NCBI GenBank assembly: GCA_945861315.1
Contig: CAMAUB010000047.1
Location: forward strand, 1 to 9,182
Direction of reading: 5' to 3'
From: Chlamydia trachomatis
Lineage (GTDB): Bacteria > Chlamydiota > Chlamydiia > Chlamydiales > JAAKFR01
DNA length: 9,182 bases
The notes beneath the pieces are model-generated. The model made no database searches. It saw only the letters and a program-made list of their open reading frames with translations, and was not told where the DNA came from. Of this stretch, positions 1 to 5,697 are shown one piece after another. The position numbers and the translations under genes were made by a program. The first letter of the stretch is position 1. The number at the start of each line of letters is the position of its first letter.

Positions 1-516
1 GACGAAATAGGAAGGAAAGAAGGTATCATCGAGCATTCGGTGGATTTTGATCAACTTCAAAGAGTCGTGATACTGGCCGAAAGTAACCCGCTGCCGCCGG
101 CGACGCTCTTCTCTACCAAACCAGGTGATCCCCAAATCAAGCTCCCCACCAAAGTAAGTCTCATTGTGCTCTTTATAAATTGTTTGAAGGTCGTACACCT
201 TTCCAGCCATGTGCAATTTTTTCTTGTCAATTCGATCTGAGTAATCAAGCCCTTCAAGTTTGCTTTGGATGTAGGTGCGTAAAATGAGCTTAGTCTGTTT
301 TTTCTCTCTTCCACGCACATAAGCGGCAATTGCTAAGATCACATCATCAGGCGCATCTAAAAACATGCGATGGATAGATAGACGCCTAAATCCAAGCATA
401 TTGAGCATGATGGTTCGATTTTCATTAATGACAAGATCAAGTTTGAATTTGAGATGGCAAGCTAGCTTCTGTTGAAGTTGCTCAGAGGAAACGTTCCATG
501 ATGATTTTGCCGACAT
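1..516 (-). CDS. SprT-like zinc-metalloprotease family protein, 3' end outside window
   Basis: The frame stays open for 172 codons and leaves the window at position 1, so the C-terminal part is missing. The product begins MSAKSSWNVSSEQLQQKLAC. Residues about 112-170 contain IYKEHNETYFGGELDLGITW, then a basic stretch and VTFGQYHDSLKLIKIHRMLD. This is the pattern that precedes the HExxH zinc site in SprT-like proteins (a strand and helix around 'YFGGxL...W', then 'G.Y....I.I...L'). The HExxH itself would lie beyond the edge and cannot be seen, so activity is unproven. The start ATG at 516 lies inside the acetyltransferase gene (35-nt overlap) and has a good ribosome site, GGAAG, about 9 nt upstream. 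That overlap implies translational coupling as the last visible gene of the prfB operon. A different small minus-strand reading frame in the same place is a shadow. The family call is fairly good; the substrate is unknown. Confidence 0.7.
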   Translation of the reverse strand, partial: MSAKSSWNVSSEQLQQKLACHLKFKLDLVINENRTIMLNMLGFRRLSIHRMFLDAPDDVILAIAAYVRGREKKQTKLILRTYIQSKLEGLDYSDRIDKKKLHMAGKVYDLQTIYKEHNETYFGGELDLGITWFGREERRRRQRVTFGQYHDSLKLIKIHRMLDDTFFPSYFV

Positions 517-988
517 ATTGTCCATCTTCCTTCATAAAATGTCTCTGATTTCCAATTTCCTTGAAACCAAATCGACGGTAGAGTGAAATCGCTGGATTTC
601 CTTCATACACCTCAAGATAGATTACTTCCATTCCAAAGTAGTTTTTTCCAAGGTGGAGCAGGTTGTTCATCATGATCGTACCAACCCCTTTTCCACGCAT
701 CTCCCCTGAGACGATAATTGATAAAAGACATTGGTGTGCAAGTTTACGATAAGGCATTAAACAAAGAGTGCCAAGCGCGCAAGGTTTTCCATTGATAGTC
801 GCTGTAAGGCTGCTTTTGTAGCGGGCAAAAGAGATCCAGTGCTTAACCGAGTCTTCCACCTCTAGACGATCAACCATTGGAAAACCGCGTAAAATGCCTG
901 GTTCAAGTAGCCAATCTTTGAGAGGGTCGGCATCATCGGCTATAGTGTAGCGCATCTCTAATCCTTCAATATTTGGTAAGTGTGTCAT
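482..988 (-). CDS. GNAT-family N-acetyltransferase (RimI-like)
   Basis: A 168-residue protein of the GCN5-related acetyltransferase fold, which moves an acetyl group from acetyl-CoA to an amine. The diagnostic part is the acetyl-CoA loop RGKGVG at residues 98-103, preceded by the strand LSIIVSGEM. It is followed by a helix and the strand-turn segment IYLEVYEGNPAISLYRRFGF (123-142), the usual GNAT motif B in which NP and YRRFGF are conserved. Length is normal for a single-domain GNAT. The start ATG overlaps the prfB stop as ATGA (985-988), with GGAAG about 7 nt upstream, so it is translationally coupled to prfB. An acetyltransferase directly after prfB is also what I recall from Chlamydia (CT458), where it is labelled rimI. 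Whether the substrate is a ribosomal protein, as for true RimI, cannot be read from the sequence. Confidence 0.85.
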   Translation of the reverse strand: MTHLPNIEGLEMRYTIADDADPLKDWLLEPGILRGFPMVDRLEVEDSVKHWISFARYKSSLTATINGKPCALGTLCLMPYRKLAHQCLLSIIVSGEMRGKGVGTIMMNNLLHLGKNYFGMEVIYLEVYEGNPAISLYRRFGFKEIGNQRHFMKEDGQYVGKIIMERFL

Positions 989-2080
989 GTTCCAACTTCC
1001 TTTAAATAGGCAATAATAAATTCATCTAAAAGCTCACCATCCATCATGGCTACGATATTCCCCGCTTCATGTCCCGAGCGCGTGTCCTTGACAAGCGTGT
1101 AGGGTTGAAAAACATAATTTCGAATTTGTGAACCCCATGCAATCTCTTTTTTTTCTCCGCCCATCTTCTCTAAATTGGAGCGGCGTTGTTCAAGCTCTAT
1201 CTCGTAAATTTTTGAGCGCAACATTTTAAGGCATGTCTCTCGGTTTTGGATCTGGCTTCGCTCTTTTTGGCAGCTCACAACCACACCAGTTGGCATGTGA
1301 GTCATGCGTACAGCTGAGTCAGTTGTATTGACATGCTGCCCTCCTGCTCCTGAAGAGCGAAAGGTGTCCACGCGAATATCGGCAGGGTTCAGATTAACTT
1401 CAATCTCATCAGAGATCTCAGGAATCACATCGACTGATGCAAAACTGGTATGGCGCCTAGCTCCACTATCAAATGGTGAAATGCGAACTAAGCGATGCAC
1501 TCCCCTCTCCGCTTTAGCATAGCCAAAAGCAAATGGACCAGATAGCTTTACAGTCATGCTCTTAATCCCAGCAACGTCACCATCAACACAATCAACGACC
1601 TCAACTTTAAAGCGACGCCTCTCAGCCCAGCGTTGATACATACGAGAGAGCATCAACGCCCAATCACACGCCTCTGTTCCACCAGCTCCTGAGTTGATAG
1701 ATAGATAGCAATTGCTATTATCAAGCTCTCCTGAGAGCATCCGGCGCATCTCAAGCTCTGCAAGTTCTTTGTCAATTGTTGCAAGCTCCTTCTCAAGATC
1801 AGCAACAAGCTCTTCATCTGCATCAGCTTCAGGAAATAGCTCTTGGACATCGTCGAATCTTTTTTTAATAACAGCGTAGGGCTCTGTCCAAACTTTTAGC
1901 GAGTTACACTGACCAATGAGCGCTTTTGCCTTGGAATTATCTTCCCAAAAGTCAGAAGCTTCCATCTGCTTTTCAAGCTCTAAGACTTGTTTATTTTTTG
2001 CTTCGAGGTCAAAGATACCTCCACATGTGTAGGATTCTCTCCCCAACACTTTTGAGCCGCTCTTCATTTTCTTCTTTCAT
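985..2080 (-). CDS. prfB: Peptide chain release factor 2, made by programmed +1 frameshift
   Basis: Release factor 2 recognises UGA and UAA in the ribosomal A site and triggers peptide release. The gene is in two frames. A leader of 23 codons (ATG at 2080) ends at an in-frame TGA (2011-2009), and the main frame continues from GAC at 2010 to the stop at 985. A +1 slip at CTT-T joins them into 364 residues, close to the 365 of E. coli RF2. The joined sequence ...HMWRYLDLEAKNKQVLELEK aligns naturally with RF2 N-termini, whereas an ATG at 2067 in the main frame yields an unrelated N-terminus. Also visible are the stop-codon recognition motif SPF (residues 201-203 in RISPFDSGARRHTSF) and the catalytic GGQ (246-248 in SSGAGGQHVN). 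It heads an operon with the acetyltransferase (ATGA overlap) and the SprT-like gene. The start has no Shine-Dalgarno; a promoter lies immediately upstream. Confidence 0.96.
2008..2022 (-). promoter_or_regulatory. RF2 autoregulatory +1 frameshift site
   Basis: Read on the minus strand the site is GGAGG-TAT-CTT-TGA-C. The internal Shine-Dalgarno-like GGAGG (2022-2018) sits 3 nt before the slippery CTT (2014-2012), which is followed by the in-frame UGA and a C. Apart from the first codon or two this is identical to the E. coli prfB site (AGG GGG TAT CTT TGA C), including the spacing. Low RF2 slows termination at the UGA, the ribosome slips forward by one base, and full-length RF2 is made. This is a well-established autoregulatory circuit. 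It also implies that UGA is still a stop codon in this organism. Confidence 0.95.
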
Positions 2081-2088
2081 AGTAGCAG

Positions 2089-2117
2089 ATTCTAATGTAA
2101 GCCTTGATTAATTCCAA
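2089..2117 (-). promoter_or_regulatory. Predicted promoter of the prfB operon
   Basis: On the minus strand, TTGGAA (2117-2112, 4 of 6 matches to the -35 consensus) is separated by 17 nt from TAGAAT (2094-2089, 5 of 6 matches to the -10 consensus). Only 8 nt separate the -10 box from the prfB ATG at 2080, so the transcript should begin at or next to the start codon. This fits the absence of a Shine-Dalgarno in front of prfB. The prediction rests on consensus matching only. Confidence 0.5.
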
Positions 2118-2154
2118 TGTTGGAGATTTTGATGAGATCTGCTAGAGTGTTTCC

Positions 2155-2298
2155 ATGTCTGCATTTATCATGCCTATTTTTTTAAGTCCTTGGACACATA
2201 AGCCATACATTTATATCGGCATGGGAGCTACCGTGCTTTTATGTGTTGGACTCTGTTTTCTCATTCAGAAAGTCTACAACAAGTGTTTCCCTAATTAG
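2155..2298 (+). CDS. Possible small single-span membrane protein
   Basis: A 47-codon ORF starting MSAFIMPIFLSPWTHKPYIY, followed by an uninterrupted hydrophobic segment at about residues 18-37 (GMGATVLLCVGLCFLI) and a basic, cysteine-containing tail (KVYNKCFPN). It fills the gap between prfB and the UGP3-like gene on the opposite strand, and its last 60 nt overlap the 3' end of that gene. The ribosome site is weak (TAGAGTG about 9 nt upstream). I do not recognise a family. For it: it spans the whole gap and has a plausible helix with positive flanking residues. Against it: it is short, has no good ribosome site, and could be chance in an AT-rich intergenic stretch. Confidence 0.28.
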   Translation: MSAFIMPIFLSPWTHKPYIYIGMGATVLLCVGLCFLIQKVYNKCFPN

Positions 2299-4080
2299 GC
2301 GAACTCTTGTTGACCACGTTGGATGGGCAATTTTCTCTTTTTTCAAGCCACCTGTTGTGAGTGTCCATCGCTCCCCTTGTGGCACTTCAAAAAGTTGATT
2401 TCCCTCAATAATTATGTTCTCAGCGTAAAATTCTCCGCAGGCGCGAATGATCAACGCCTCTTTTCGCTCAACTGCGCCATCCCATGAGCAAGAGCTCTTT
2501 CCTTGATTTTTAACGGTAACACCTTTGAGCTGGCATCTTCCTCCCTCTATCAAGAGACTTCCATCAAGATGTAACTCATTAAGAATGAGATCTGAAATTT
2601 CACAACTAAGCTCTGATCCTGCTGCAACTGAGCCGCCTGAAATTTTTTGTTTGATGATTTCATAAAGTGGACCAAGAGAGGGGGCGTACGTGAAGAGCAC
2701 CGTTGGTCCTTTTGCTAGAAAAGTGAGTTCATCTGCACGCTTTGGCACTAAGATTCCACACTGCTCAAGCAGATCGTGTGCATTGCACATCTGATCGAAG
2801 AAAGCACCTTCGGGAGTTTCTAAGAGTTCGCCTTGAAATTTCCTTTTTGCCGAAGAGATCGTTCGAAGACGGCAGTTGTAGGTGAGATAGGTCTGCTTGG
2901 CATCAATCACATCACTTATGCTCTGCATCATTGACTCAAGCCTCCCTCGATTGTCTCGTTTCATATTGATCATCAATCCCTGCAAGGGGTGCTTATTGAC
3001 AATAGGAAGGATTTTTTCGAGATTCGCATACAAAATATTTGTATTTGCTGGAAAATGAGCAGAGAGAGCGCCTGCGGCAACATCTGTATACTCGATGTTT
3101 GAAATGCGCTTCTTGTCAATTAAGACAAGCACCCCTTCCGCTGCATCTTTGAGTCGTTCACATGTTGCAAACCCAAAAATTTTCTTCCTTAACACCCCAT
3201 ATCCAACGAACGAGAGAAGAGATGCATCAACTCCACCAATTGGATTGTTGATCTGCCGAATGAGCAGATGGACAACTCCTTTTTGTTTGAACCAATCAAA
3301 AAGACCTAAACTCTGTGCTGTATGCCAAAGAGCTCCATGCCCATTTGGTTCCATCTGCGCTGTCCACTCCCCTTGATCGGTAATCACCGGAACTGAAAGC
3401 TGAGCAAAAAGGAAAAAGTTCTCTTTCCCTCTTCCAAACCAATTTTTTGCTTCACATAGGTGCTCTACATGCTTTTTGTTCTCACTTGACGTCATCAAAC
3501 CTATGGGGATGGTTATACGTCTGCCTGTGAGCTTGAAAAAAAGCTCTTCGCGCCCTTGTACATCTCGAATCAATCCCTCTAGGAGCGTTCGACCCCCAAA
3601 AGGGAGAAGGGCTACTGGCAAGGGCGTTCCATCTTCTGCGCGAAAATCCAAGCGCGAACCCAAACCTCCAATAGGATAGATCTCCCCCATTTTCTCAATT
3701 GCTGCAATCCCATCCAAAACAAATGACTCTTCTCGAAGATCGGGACCAGCCGCTTTTTCAATCTGTTTGTAGCGGTTTACCTTTTTTTCCTGCAATAAAG
3801 AGAGCACTTTACAATGATATCCTACAAGTCCTCCAATAGGAGCGTAATAACTCTCAATAGCCAAAAATGCTTCTTCATCGACGGGTAAAAGATGCTCTTG
3901 CCCAATTGCCATCAAACAAAGGGCAACAAGACTCTCTTGATAGGTGCACCACTTAATATCTTCAATCAATACTTTCGCTCTAGATTCTGCTCTAAGAAGA
4001 TTTTTTTTCTCCTCGTCACTCTGGCAACGCCTTAATTTCTGCGAGAGGAGAGAAAAATTCTTTTTATTCAATTTATTCAT
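2239..4080 (-). CDS. UGP3-like UTP-sugar nucleotidyltransferase
   Basis: A 613-residue protein similar over most of its length to the plastid UDP-glucose pyrophosphorylase UGP3 of plants, as I remember that sequence. Landmarks in order are the nucleotide-binding glycine loop GGLGSRL (138-144), LPVALLPFGGRTLLEGLIRD (154-173), LMTSS (195-199), WFGRG (214-218), the substrate-loop region PNGHGALW (245-252), IEYT (329-332), FPANTNILYANLEKI (343-357), RGRLESMMQ (378-386), SSAKRKFQGE (409-418), and a C-terminal region of short hydrophobic repeats (about 483-575) that looks like a left-handed beta-helix. Members of this superfamily join UTP and a sugar-1-phosphate to give a UDP-sugar and pyrophosphate. 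Glucose-1-phosphate is the expected substrate by analogy with UGP3, but the sequence does not prove it. The ATG at 4080 has no clear Shine-Dalgarno. I do not recall a gene here in Chlamydia trachomatis, so it looks like an insertion or retained ancestral gene between prfB and SWIB. Confidence 0.75.
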   Translation of the reverse strand: MNKLNKKNFSLLSQKLRRCQSDEEKKNLLRAESRAKVLIEDIKWCTYQESLVALCLMAIGQEHLLPVDEEAFLAIESYYAPIGGLVGYHCKVLSLLQEKKVNRYKQIEKAAGPDLREESFVLDGIAAIEKMGEIYPIGGLGSRLDFRAEDGTPLPVALLPFGGRTLLEGLIRDVQGREELFFKLTGRRITIPIGLMTSSENKKHVEHLCEAKNWFGRGKENFFLFAQLSVPVITDQGEWTAQMEPNGHGALWHTAQSLGLFDWFKQKGVVHLLIRQINNPIGGVDASLLSFVGYGVLRKKIFGFATCERLKDAAEGVLVLIDKKRISNIEYTDVAAGALSAHFPANTNILYANLEKILPIVNKHPLQGLMINMKRDNRGRLESMMQSISDVIDAKQTYLTYNCRLRTISSAKRKFQGELLETPEGAFFDQMCNAHDLLEQCGILVPKRADELTFLAKGPTVLFTYAPSLGPLYEIIKQKISGGSVAAGSELSCEISDLILNELHLDGSLLIEGGRCQLKGVTVKNQGKSSCSWDGAVERKEALIIRACGEFYAENIIIEGNQLFEVPQGERWTLTTGGLKKEKIAHPTWSTRVRLIRETLVVDFLNEKTESNT

Positions 4081-4117
4081 AATAAGATGTTTAAAAAATT
4101 ACTACCTAGAGAGTGTC

Positions 4118-4163
4118 CCAAATTCTTTTGACTAGAAACAAGAAAGCACGATAAAAGAATTGG
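4118..4163. repeat. Inverted repeat in the divergent promoter region
   Basis: CCAAATTCTTTT (4118-4129) is answered by AAAAGAATTGG (4153-4163), an 11-bp inverted repeat with one extra A in the left arm and 23 nt between the arms. It lies between the divergent UGP3-like and SWIB genes, and its arms touch the predicted -35 and -10 boxes of SWIB. That placement suits an operator or a weak bidirectional terminator. The arms and positions are visible; the function is a guess. Confidence 0.45.
4128..4157 (+). promoter_or_regulatory. Predicted promoter for the SWIB gene
   Basis: TTGACT (4128-4133, 5 of 6 matches to the -35 consensus), an 18-nt spacer and TAAAAG (4152-4157, 4 of 6 matches to the -10 consensus). 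This would give a 5' leader of about 85 nt before the ATG at 4249. The leader ends in a strong ribosome site, GAGGAGAGG. Consensus match only. Confidence 0.4.
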
Positions 4164-4248
4164 AATGTTAGAGTAAACGTTTTTGTGCCAATGACGAAAA
4201 TAACGGCGTTGGTTTTGATCAAAGATTCCTTAACTAGAGGAGAGGAAC

Positions 4249-4509
4249 ATGCCAGTAAAAAAGAAGAACAGTGCATTTATGCAGCCTGTTGAGGTTAGTG
4301 AAGTACTTGAAGAAGTGGTTGGACCAGGTCCTATGCCTCGTACAGAAGTGATCAAAAAGCTATGGGTCTACATCAAAAAAAATAAATGCCAAGATGAGAA
4401 AAACAAGCGTAACATTATTCCTGATGCGAAACTTGCAAAAGTCTTTGGATCAAAAAATGCGATTGACATGTTCCAAATGACAAAGAAAGTTTCAAAACAC
4501 TTGTCGTAA
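4249..4509 (+). CDS. SWIB/MDM2-domain protein, chlamydial stand-alone type
   Basis: An 86-residue protein that is essentially one SWIB domain: SAFMQPVEVSEVLEEVVG, PMPRTEVIKKLWVYIKKNK, then DEKNKRNIIPDAKLAKVFG and a C-terminal FQMTKKVSKHL. It closely resembles what I recall of Chlamydia trachomatis CT460, which has the same NSAFMQPV start and PMPRTE, KRNI and DMFQMTK blocks. SWIB domains are mainly eukaryotic, in chromatin remodellers and plant DNA-associated proteins. In chlamydiae the free domain is thought to be a DNA- or chromatin-associated protein, possibly linked to development, but no biochemical role is certain. The lysine-rich composition fits nucleic-acid binding. The start is well supported by GAGGAGAGG 4-5 nt before the ATG. 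The gene appears monocistronic, with its own promoter and a long palindrome 18 nt after the stop. Confidence 0.93.
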   Translation: MPVKKKNSAFMQPVEVSEVLEEVVGPGPMPRTEVIKKLWVYIKKNKCQDEKNKRNIIPDAKLAKVFGSKNAIDMFQMTKKVSKHLS

Positions 4510-4527
4510 GAACACAACACTCATATT

Positions 4528-4690
4528 AACTGAGTTTCGGGTTTATCTCGCAGATCTTCAGGGGAGATTTCTCGAAAATTTTTGGGATTTTTTCCGAAGG
4601 GAAGGGTCTTGTACCCTTTCCGAGGGAAAAAGCGCAAAAAGATCGAGAAATCTCCCCTGAAGATCTGCGAGATAAACCCGAAACTCAGTT
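4528..4690. repeat. Long palindrome: 48-bp perfect inverted repeat with folded spacer
   Basis: Positions 4528-4575 and 4643-4690 are exact reverse complements (48 bp). The outer end reads AACTGAGTTTCGGGTTTATC and the inner end GGGGAGATTTCTCGA. The 67-nt spacer also folds. T/A runs pair (4588-4593 with 4626-4631), CC pairs with GG, and AAGGGT (4602-4607) pairs with ACCCTT (4613-4618) around a 5-nt loop. The whole 163 nt can therefore form one hairpin. I see no target-site duplication, no ORF inside, and no long T-run after the right arm. It could be a non-autonomous miniature element, a dispersed palindromic repeat, or a large processing or termination hairpin after the SWIB gene. There is no second copy in this window. 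Confidence 0.95.
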
Positions 4691-4694
4691 TTCA

Positions 4695-4740
4695 GTTCAA
4701 GCCAGCGGCTTTCGCGTTGCCCAAATCTCCGTTCTTGAAC
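4695..4740. repeat. Second small inverted repeat upstream of lpxG
   Basis: GTTCAAG (4695-4701) and CTTGAAC (4734-4740) are exact 7-bp complements with 32 nt between them. Inside, CAGCG and CGTTG can pair with one G-T wobble. It begins 4 nt after the long palindrome and ends 12 nt before the lpxG start. It may be part of the same repeat cluster or a leader structure of lpxG. The pairing is visible; the role is unknown. Confidence 0.5.
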
Positions 4741-4746
4741 TAATAT
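4717..4746 (+). promoter_or_regulatory. Weak candidate promoter for lpxG-ispD-truA
   Basis: TTGCCC (4717-4722) and TAATAT (4741-4746) are 18 nt apart, each matching 4 of 6 consensus bases. The -10 candidate ends only 6 nt before the ATG at 4753, so any transcript would be nearly leaderless. This agrees with the lack of a Shine-Dalgarno there. Low confidence, because such hexamers are common in AT-rich DNA. Confidence 0.22.
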
Positions 4747-4752
4747 GGGTAC

Positions 4753-5697
4753 ATGTCTTTTTTCACTGATCTAGTTGGTGTTTGTTCTATTGTTGGTATT
4801 TGGCCTCGTTTTATTGAGCCTTATATCCTTAAAACCACGAAGCTAAACTGGTCTCTTGATGCTGCTCATAGGCATCTTGAGGGCTTTACCATAGCTCAGA
4901 TTTCAGATCTCCATTTCAATAAAAAGACCTCTCAAAAATTTTTGGACAAAATTGTTCGCCGCCTACTGCGTCAAAAGCCCGATGTGATTTTGTTCACAGG
5001 TGATTTTCTTTGTCACTCCCATTTTGAAGATGAAAATCGCCTTAAAAATTTTTTGAATCGCCTCCACGCTCCTCAAGGTAGCTACTGTGTTTTAGGCAAC
5101 CACGACTATAGCTCGTATGTCAGCATGAATCCACAAGGAGTTTTTGATTTGATGAAGCGCCCAAAACCTACAATGGCAATGATACGCGGATTTAAGGCGT
5201 TAATGCGCACTGAAAAAATTACCTATAGTGTTTCTGATCAAGCTCGCTCTCTTCTTCCTCACCCAAATTTACTTAAGCTGCTCGCTCAAACTCCATTTAC
5301 TTTGCTTGAAAATGCCACAGTCACACTCCCTGCAGGATTGAATATCACAGGACTTGGAGAATACTCTGTCGATCGCTGCCGTCCAAAAACGGCATTTGCC
5401 GGCTATGATAAGCGCTATCCAGGAATTGTCATGAGCCACAACCCAGACACTTTCTCTAAATTAGCCTCTTATCCAGGAGAGTGGATCTTATCTGGTCATA
5501 CGCATGGAGAGCAGATTCATCTCCCATTTTTACCCTATCTCTCCAAAAAATTGGTGCGTCTAGAATTCCAAACATATACGCGAGGACTCCATCAACGGGA
5601 AGGAAAAAAGCACTATATTACCCATGGGGTAGGAGCGCCCAAACCATTTAGGTTTTGTTCTTTTCCTGAAATTGTTATTATCAAAGGAAGTATATGA
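4753..5697 (+). CDS. lpxG: LpxG-type UDP-2,3-diacylglucosamine pyrophosphohydrolase
   Basis: A 314-residue calcineurin-like metallophosphoesterase. All metal-site motifs are present in order: DLH (52-54), GD (83-84), GNHD (115-118), SHNPD (228-232) and GHTHG (248-252). A hydrophobic N-terminus (residues 1-25) suggests membrane association. The nearest relative I recognise is C. trachomatis CT461. That protein was formerly called YaeI and was later shown to be LpxG, which cleaves UDP-2,3-diacylglucosamine to lipid X and UMP, replacing LpxH or LpxI in chlamydial lipid A synthesis. The position after SWIB and directly before ispD (ATGA overlap, 5694-5697) is the same as I recall in Chlamydia and supports the call. 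The ATG at 4753 has no Shine-Dalgarno; the nearby ATG at 4745 is in another frame. A general YaeI-like phosphoesterase is the alternative. Confidence 0.85.
   Translation: MSFFTDLVGVCSIVGIWPRFIEPYILKTTKLNWSLDAAHRHLEGFTIAQISDLHFNKKTSQKFLDKIVRRLLRQKPDVILFTGDFLCHSHFEDENRLKNFLNRLHAPQGSYCVLGNHDYSSYVSMNPQGVFDLMKRPKPTMAMIRGFKALMRTEKITYSVSDQARSLLPHPNLLKLLAQTPFTLLENATVTLPAGLNITGLGEYSVDRCRPKTAFAGYDKRYPGIVMSHNPDTFSKLASYPGEWILSGHTHGEQIHLPFLPYLSKKLVRLEFQTYTRGLHQREGKKHYITHGVGAPKPFRFCSFPEIVIIKGSI

Noticed and set aside
57..329. Minus-strand 90-codon ORF
   Set aside because: It lies in another frame of the SprT-like gene, which has a better start, a ribosome site, family similarity and is open over the full 516 nt.
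985..2067. prfB starting at ATG 2067 in the main frame
   Set aside because: The 19 residues it would add before the conserved DLEAK are unlike RF2, whereas the frameshifted leader fits and the slippery site is present.
3095..3679. Plus-strand ORFs opposite the UGP3-like gene
   Set aside because: Low-complexity antisense shadows of a long conserved protein, without ribosome sites or recognisable domains.
4528..4690. Long palindrome as a standard rho-independent terminator
   Set aside because: The stem is far longer than usual and no U-run follows either arm, so I call it a repeat and leave termination as one possibility.
4745..4750. ATG at 4745 as the lpxG start
   Set aside because: It is in a different frame from the phosphoesterase; 4753 is the in-frame ATG.
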